Shown here: one piece after another, positions 62,888-64,000 of the stretch
How the letters are laid out: each line of letters begins with the position of its first letter
Numbering within the stretch: the stretch's first letter is position 1
DNA from: Anopheles merus
Taxonomy: Eukaryota > Arthropoda > Insecta > Diptera > Culicidae
Assembly (NCBI RefSeq): GCF_017562075.2
Contig: NC_054082.1
Location: 28,070,231 to 28,134,230 of the forward strand
Direction of reading: 5' to 3'
Length of the DNA: 64,000 nt
Notes under the pieces: model-generated
The model's database searches: none
What the model saw: only the letters and a program-made list of their open reading frames with translations
What the model was told of the DNA's origin: nothing
Position numbers and translations under genes: made by a program

Positions 62888-64000
62888 GAAATCACGATCG
62901 ATCGTGAACGCATGTGGGTGAGGTAGTGAAAATACACTACATTCTCCCAGTGACCCAGATATAACTCACACCGTTTTTCCGCAACAGTTGCAGCACGGGG
63001 CGTCGAGCGCTGCGTTTTCGGAATTTTATTACATATTTTTTTATTCGGACCGCGGGCAAGAAACGGCAAACAACAGCTAGTTCGCGAAGCCCCGAGCCAA
63101 AACGGTTGCGAGTAGCCGGTTGCGGATGTAGTACACCTGTAGCCTGCACTCGCGTGAAAATGGACGGGCAAAAAACGGTTCGAAAACGCGCAGTGTAAGA
63201 GCGGATATTATAGTGCGCAGATGCATTGGAATTGGTTCAAAAATGGTTGATGATATCCTATTTAGCAAATTGTGTGCTTGTGTGTTTATGTGTACATGTG
63301 TATCTGTGTAGTGAATATTTAGAATGAATATTTTGGAGGGTTTTATTGACGCTGATGGTTAAGGACGAGATATCTCAACAAACAAAAATGTTAAGCTAAA
63401 GCATACCCTGTGACTTGTGGTTTTAGTTCTCTGCTACTTTAAACTTCAAATATCGAACAAAGCAGTAGTGAAAGTGAAATATTACCATGCTGCCTTTTCG
63501 AAATTTAATGAAATTAAAATCCTCGGTCATATTGCGCCGAACGCTTGTACTTTGTTGAGTGATCTTTGCTTTCTTAACAGTACGGCACATAGGTCAAATG
63601 CTGTGAACTATGGGGAATAACTGGCCCGAGAAACCAATCTTCCATGCCTGTCCGCTACCAAACGTCAGCCAACCACGTGAAAGTGCCGTTTCCGGATGTG
63701 TGTGCAGGGTTTTTTTTCGAAATTTCATACCGATCAATCATCAGTCCTCCGTTTGGTAGCAAACGTGTAACGACCAACATCCTCTCCCTTCGACCAAAAC
63801 ACCTGTAAAACGTAGAACATACAATGTTAAAGGCCCCCTTCTCTCGACTAAGAAATATGATGGATTTGTGTGATGTGTGAAAAATGGTGAGGTGGTGAAA
63901 AACTTCGGACCCCGAAACGATCGCATTATTGAGGATTCAAACGTAATGTCGAAAGAAAGGTTCGATCGTGACCGCGTGACCGTGTGTGTGTGTGTGTGAA
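62888..64000. other. Non-coding tail of the window
   Basis: No supported gene. It is probably 5' UTR or intron of the transcript proposed to start near 62361. It ends in a short (GT)n run at the window edge. Confidence 0.4.

Overview
The window is eukaryotic nuclear DNA from a dipteran, most likely an Anopheles mosquito. The evidence is short GT-AG introns (67-74 nt), GC-rich third codon positions in the genes, insect-like core-promoter elements, TA- and 8-bp-flanked MITEs and long (GT)n tracts. Species and chromosome arm cannot be fixed from the sequence alone.

Layout. About 1-9.5 kb is compact and gene-dense, with five protein-coding genes. Two intronless genes for proteasome ATPase Rpt2 stand tail to tail (193-1509 plus; 1950-3266 minus) and encode the same 438-residue protein. 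A NEPRO-like gene (3575-4826 plus, one intron) is divergent from the second Rpt2 copy. Nibrin/Nbs1 (5056-7536 minus, two introns) converges on it. An adrenodoxin-type ferredoxin (8243-9518 plus, one intron) is divergent from nibrin. I rebuilt the nibrin, NEPRO and ferredoxin gene models from splice sites: nibrin gains its true N-terminus and its Mre11-binding C-terminus, which unspliced reading frames miss.

About 9.5-64 kb holds no convincing protein-coding gene on either strand. It looks like intergenic or intronic DNA of a large regulatory gene. Within it are four non-autonomous DNA transposons: a 202-bp hAT-like MITE with an 8-bp target duplication, a 625-bp foldback MITE and a 501-bp pogo/Tigger-like MITE lying 61 bp apart, and a 258-bp foldback element. 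There is also a possible non-LTR retrotransposon tail, a perfect 155-bp (GT)n tract, and two candidate 5' non-coding exons on the plus strand (about 33.0-33.76 kb and from 62.36 kb).

Functionally the genes are housekeeping: proteasome base, RNA processing, double-strand-break repair, and mitochondrial electron transfer to P450s and Fe-S assembly. They share head-to-head spacers rather than a pathway. The main observations are the coding-sequence-limited homogenisation of the inverted Rpt2 twins, and a nibrin whose FxF/Y motifs lie before, not after, the Mre11-binding motif.
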